In this document: positions 60,932 through 64,000 of the stretch, piece by piece
How the letters are laid out: every line of letters starts with the position of its first letter
How positions within the stretch are numbered: the first letter of the stretch is position 1
Assembly (NCBI GenBank): GCA_947579665.1
Contig: OX388348.1
Span: 8,184,001 to 8,248,000, forward strand
Reading direction: 5' to 3'
DNA length: 64,000 bases
From: Sympetrum striolatum
Taxonomy: Eukaryota; Arthropoda; Insecta; Odonata; Libellulidae
The notes under the pieces: generated by a model
What the model saw: the letters and a program-made list of their open reading frames with translations, nothing else
What the model was told of the DNA's origin: nothing
Database searches by the model: none
Program-made: the position numbers and the translations under genes

Positions 60932-63900
60932 TAATTGCAATATTATATCTAAATATTTATTATATCTATATAAGGTATGAAATATATATATATATATATA
61001 TTTATAAAATTATGAACTCACCAGAATATTATGATCATGTACCCCCAAATCGAGCATAGAGCAATGTGAAAGGAAAAGCCGGAGCAAAGATATTTTGAAA
61101 GGAGAGGATTTAACAGTACTTCAACAGAACGAACGGAAAACCACAACAAATCAACAAAGGCAAACTGGAGCAGAGCATATGAAAAAATTCTTGATTTTCC
61201 CCATCATACCATCTAAATCTACTGTATCATACTTGAAACCCAATTAACTTATCACTACCGAATAAAAACATAAATTTACATGATATAACACCATTGAAAC
61301 TTGATCAAAGAAATAATTAGGTCATGCATTGTATTGGAAAACTTAGAGACGCATTTCAAAACAATGAATTGAAAACAATATACGTAATAATATCTTACTC
61401 TGCAGCCACCCTTAAAGCACTCACTGGCTGTCGTTATACTTCCCTTGCCCTAAACAGGAGCCATCGAGAGGCCTTGTACATTCTTCCAATGAATGTCTCC
61501 GCAACTTGGTGTCTCTCTTAAGCAACTGTCCCATACTGTAGACTGCAGTGGTCCATTTCCACCATTCTCCACTTTACTTCCAAGTTGCAGCACTCTGGAG
61601 CTTCTGGTATTATTTGAGGAACATTCTGTGCATATTCTCTATATGAATAATAGGACAAACACATAATATATTTATTATAATTATAAACGCCGATTCAAAT
61701 TCCAGTAATAGCAGCAGATCATATTAGATGATTACATAGCAATTAAACAAGGAAATTACAACTTGGGATGCATAGTGCTAAACCTATATTGAAATGAGGA
61801 TCTATTAAATGATAAAAGAGTTACCTTAGATTTTTCAAAAGGAGAGCCTGCACAAACCTTCCCAAAGTAACCTGTAGTATCTGGTTCATCGATTTCTACC
61901 ACATTTCAGCTTTGTAGTAGGTGATGGTTATTAAGACAAGGTCATTAAGGTCCAGAATGACTTATCTTGCCAAAGCAATTAAGAATGTGCTGATATTCCT
62001 ATGCATTTTACAATTTTTCTCTTCCACAGGATGGTTTAGGAGGAGATTTGAAGGTAGGAACACCATTAAACCTATATCAATAATGTATTTATTAGCTCCC
62101 CATTCCTGAAAGGTTAGAAAAGAGATCATGAATATTCAATTACAAAATTAAAATCATAAAAAGTATTATTTTCTAATGATAATCAGATACCGAGACGTAA
62201 ATATATATATTCTAAAATCTTAAGAAAAACATACCTTATTTTGTCATCACTAATTGGATAGGCATTGGAATAACTGCATCCAACGATAATCTCAAATAAG
62301 AAGCCTTCTTCAAAGCGCATCGATCATTAAAACGTCTCCTCAACATGAGAGGTCAGATCACACCCTCTACATGAAATCTTCAAGTTTTAGTCCCATAATG
62401 GGCAGAACTTCTCAATCAAGAGAGGCAAAATGCCTCTCGGTGACGAGAATTGTATCTGCAAATGGTATCTCTCTTTTGAAAGCTACCAGAAAGTCTTGAA
62501 GGGCAAAACATCTCAATCGGAATCCAGATCGTCGATGAGAATATTATTTTGCCAAAGGTAGCTTTCTATTGAGTGATACCATGAGGTACGCAGACCCTCT
62601 TTCCATGGGCAGAACCTCTCAAACAGGAGAGGCGTTACACCTCCCCTCAAGAGAACTGTATTCTGAAAATGGTACCTTACATTTAAGAGCTACCCCGTGG
62701 TACCCAGACCCACTCGATGGGCAGAATCTCTCAACCTGGAGGAGGCATCACACCACTCCATAGTGAGAATTTTATTCTGCTAGGGTAGCTCTCTTTTGAA
62801 GTTACCAGAAGACCAGCAGACCTCTCAGCAGGAAGGATTACATGGAGATTTTAAGGTAGGTAAACCAGTAGACCTTTATCAATAATGTATTTATAAGCAC
62901 CCCATTCCTGAAAGGTTAGACAGGAGACCATTAATATTCAATGAAAAAATTTTAATCATAAAAATTATTATTTTCTAATGAAAATCAGATACCAATACTT
63001 AAAAAATATATTCTAAAATCTTAAGAAAAAACAAACCTTATTTTGTCATCACCAATTGGGAAGGCATTGGAATCCCTCCATCCAACGATAATCCCAAATA
63101 AGATGCCTTCTTCATAGCGCATCGATTATTAAAACGTCTCACTCACTGTGAGAGGTCAGATCAGACCCTCTACATGAAATCTTCAAGTTTTAGTCCCATA
63201 ATGGGCAGAACTTCTCTATCAAGAGAGGCAAAATGCCTCTCGGTGACGAGAATTGTATCTGCAAATGGTATCTCTCTTTTGATAACTACCAGAAAATCTT
63301 GAAGGGCAAAACATCTCAATCGGAATCCTGATCGTCGATGAGAATATTATTTTGCCAAAGGTAGCTTTCTATTGAGTGATACCATGAGGTACGCAGACCC
63401 TCTTTCCATGGGCAGAACCTCTCAAGCAGGGGAGGCATTACACCTCCCCTGAAGAGAACTGTATTCTGAAAATGGTACCTTTCATTTAAGAGCTACCCCG
63501 TGGTACCCAGACCCACTCGATGGGCAGAATCTCTCGACTTGGGGGAGGCATCACACCACTCCATAGTGAGAATTTTATTCTGCTAGGGTAGCTCTCTTTT
63601 GAAGTTACCAGAAGAGCAGAAGACCTCTCCATATGGGTACCTATAAAACAATAGTTGTTAATTATGGCCTTAAAATAATTGAATAATTTGGTCCAATTTT
63701 ATTTAGATATTTTCAAAGTATTCTAGGCTTAAAGCTATTTACTCTAAAAGTTGTAACCCTATGTTGATTCATTACCTTGAAAGTCCTGTTATTTTATTGT
63801 AGTAGTAGTCAGTTTTCCCTTTGCCTATCCAACAACATCCAAAGATTTCTAATTTCTCCATCCCCAGCTGCTTGGGTTTAATGAACATAGGTACGGCATT

Positions 63901-64000
63901 GCTTAGTCCCACATTATGTTGACCTCAACTAATGAAAACTTATGATCTTCATCTGCGTGCTCATAGGAATATTACGCTTTTGTTTACCATCTCTTTCTAA
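60932..64000. repeat. array unit 8, cut by the window edge
   Basis: The first 3069 bp of a unit, with both sub-repeats (62026-62826 and 62827-63629) complete. The array continues beyond the window, so total length is unknown. Confidence 0.93.

Larger units (their letters stand above)
22660..64000. repeat. nested macrosatellite array, 5.1-kb unit, runs off the window
   Basis: Nine units are present, the first truncated and diverged and the last cut by the window edge. Taking TAATTGCAATATTATAT as the unit start gives 25231, 29523, 34624, 39725, 45627, 50728, 55833 and 60932, i.e. periods 4292, 5101, 5101, 5902, 5101, 5105 and 5099. The two odd lengths differ from 5101 by about 800 bp, one internal sub-repeat. 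Inner units differ by scattered substitutions and AT-microsatellite length only. Composition is AT-rich with no long open frame. Function unknown; no host gene is recognised in it. Confidence 0.97.

Overview
This is eukaryotic, repeat-dominated DNA, most likely from an insect. The reasons are an AT-rich background, a decayed Tx1/L1-like non-LTR retrotransposon, TTAA-flanked piggyBac-type MITEs, tRNA-promoter-like repeat fragments, and a hairpin-ended dispersed repeat of a kind I associate with hemipteran (planthopper-like) genomes. The species call is an impression only. No host protein-coding gene, rRNA, tRNA or CRISPR array can be supported anywhere in the window.

Layout. 1-5190 is AT-rich non-coding DNA with two short TTAA-bounded elements and a duplicated 268-bp block. 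5191-8600 is a strongly G-biased satellite of about 280 twelve-bp monomers, with a second-level duplication of about 1.5 kb. 8601-14747 is a nest: a tRNA-like SINE fragment, then a dispersed element with inverted ends (8761-14722) split by a 5.7-kb antisense LINE (8911-14575). The LINE carries a CCHC ORF1, an apurinic-type endonuclease, a reverse transcriptase and a C-terminal zinc knuckle, all broken by stops and frameshifts. 14748-22659 is AT-rich DNA with further copies of dispersed repeats.

From 22660 to the right edge (over 41 kb, continuing outside) lies a nested tandem array. Its basic unit is 5.1 kb. Each unit contains an 803-bp sub-repeat that is itself tandem, normally as a type-1/type-2 pair. 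Its copy number per unit is 1, 2, 2, 3, 2, 2, 2, 2, giving unit lengths of 4292, 5101, 5101, 5902, 5101, 5105 and 5099 bp plus a partial last unit. The single copy and the extra copy are chimeras of opposite polarity (type1/type2 and type2/type1), as expected for the two products of unequal exchange. Inside each sub-repeat are four modules of about 101-112 bp, each with an inverted repeat closed by a CTC/GAG stem. The left edge of the array is visibly diverged and lacks 1.7 kb that every other unit has.

The array is the most unusual thing here: repeats inside repeats inside repeats, with a readable record of recombination. It carries some splice-like signals on the minus strand, but comparison of the diverged edge copy with the inner copies gives no sign of protein-level selection. 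I therefore treat it as non-coding until transcripts are shown.
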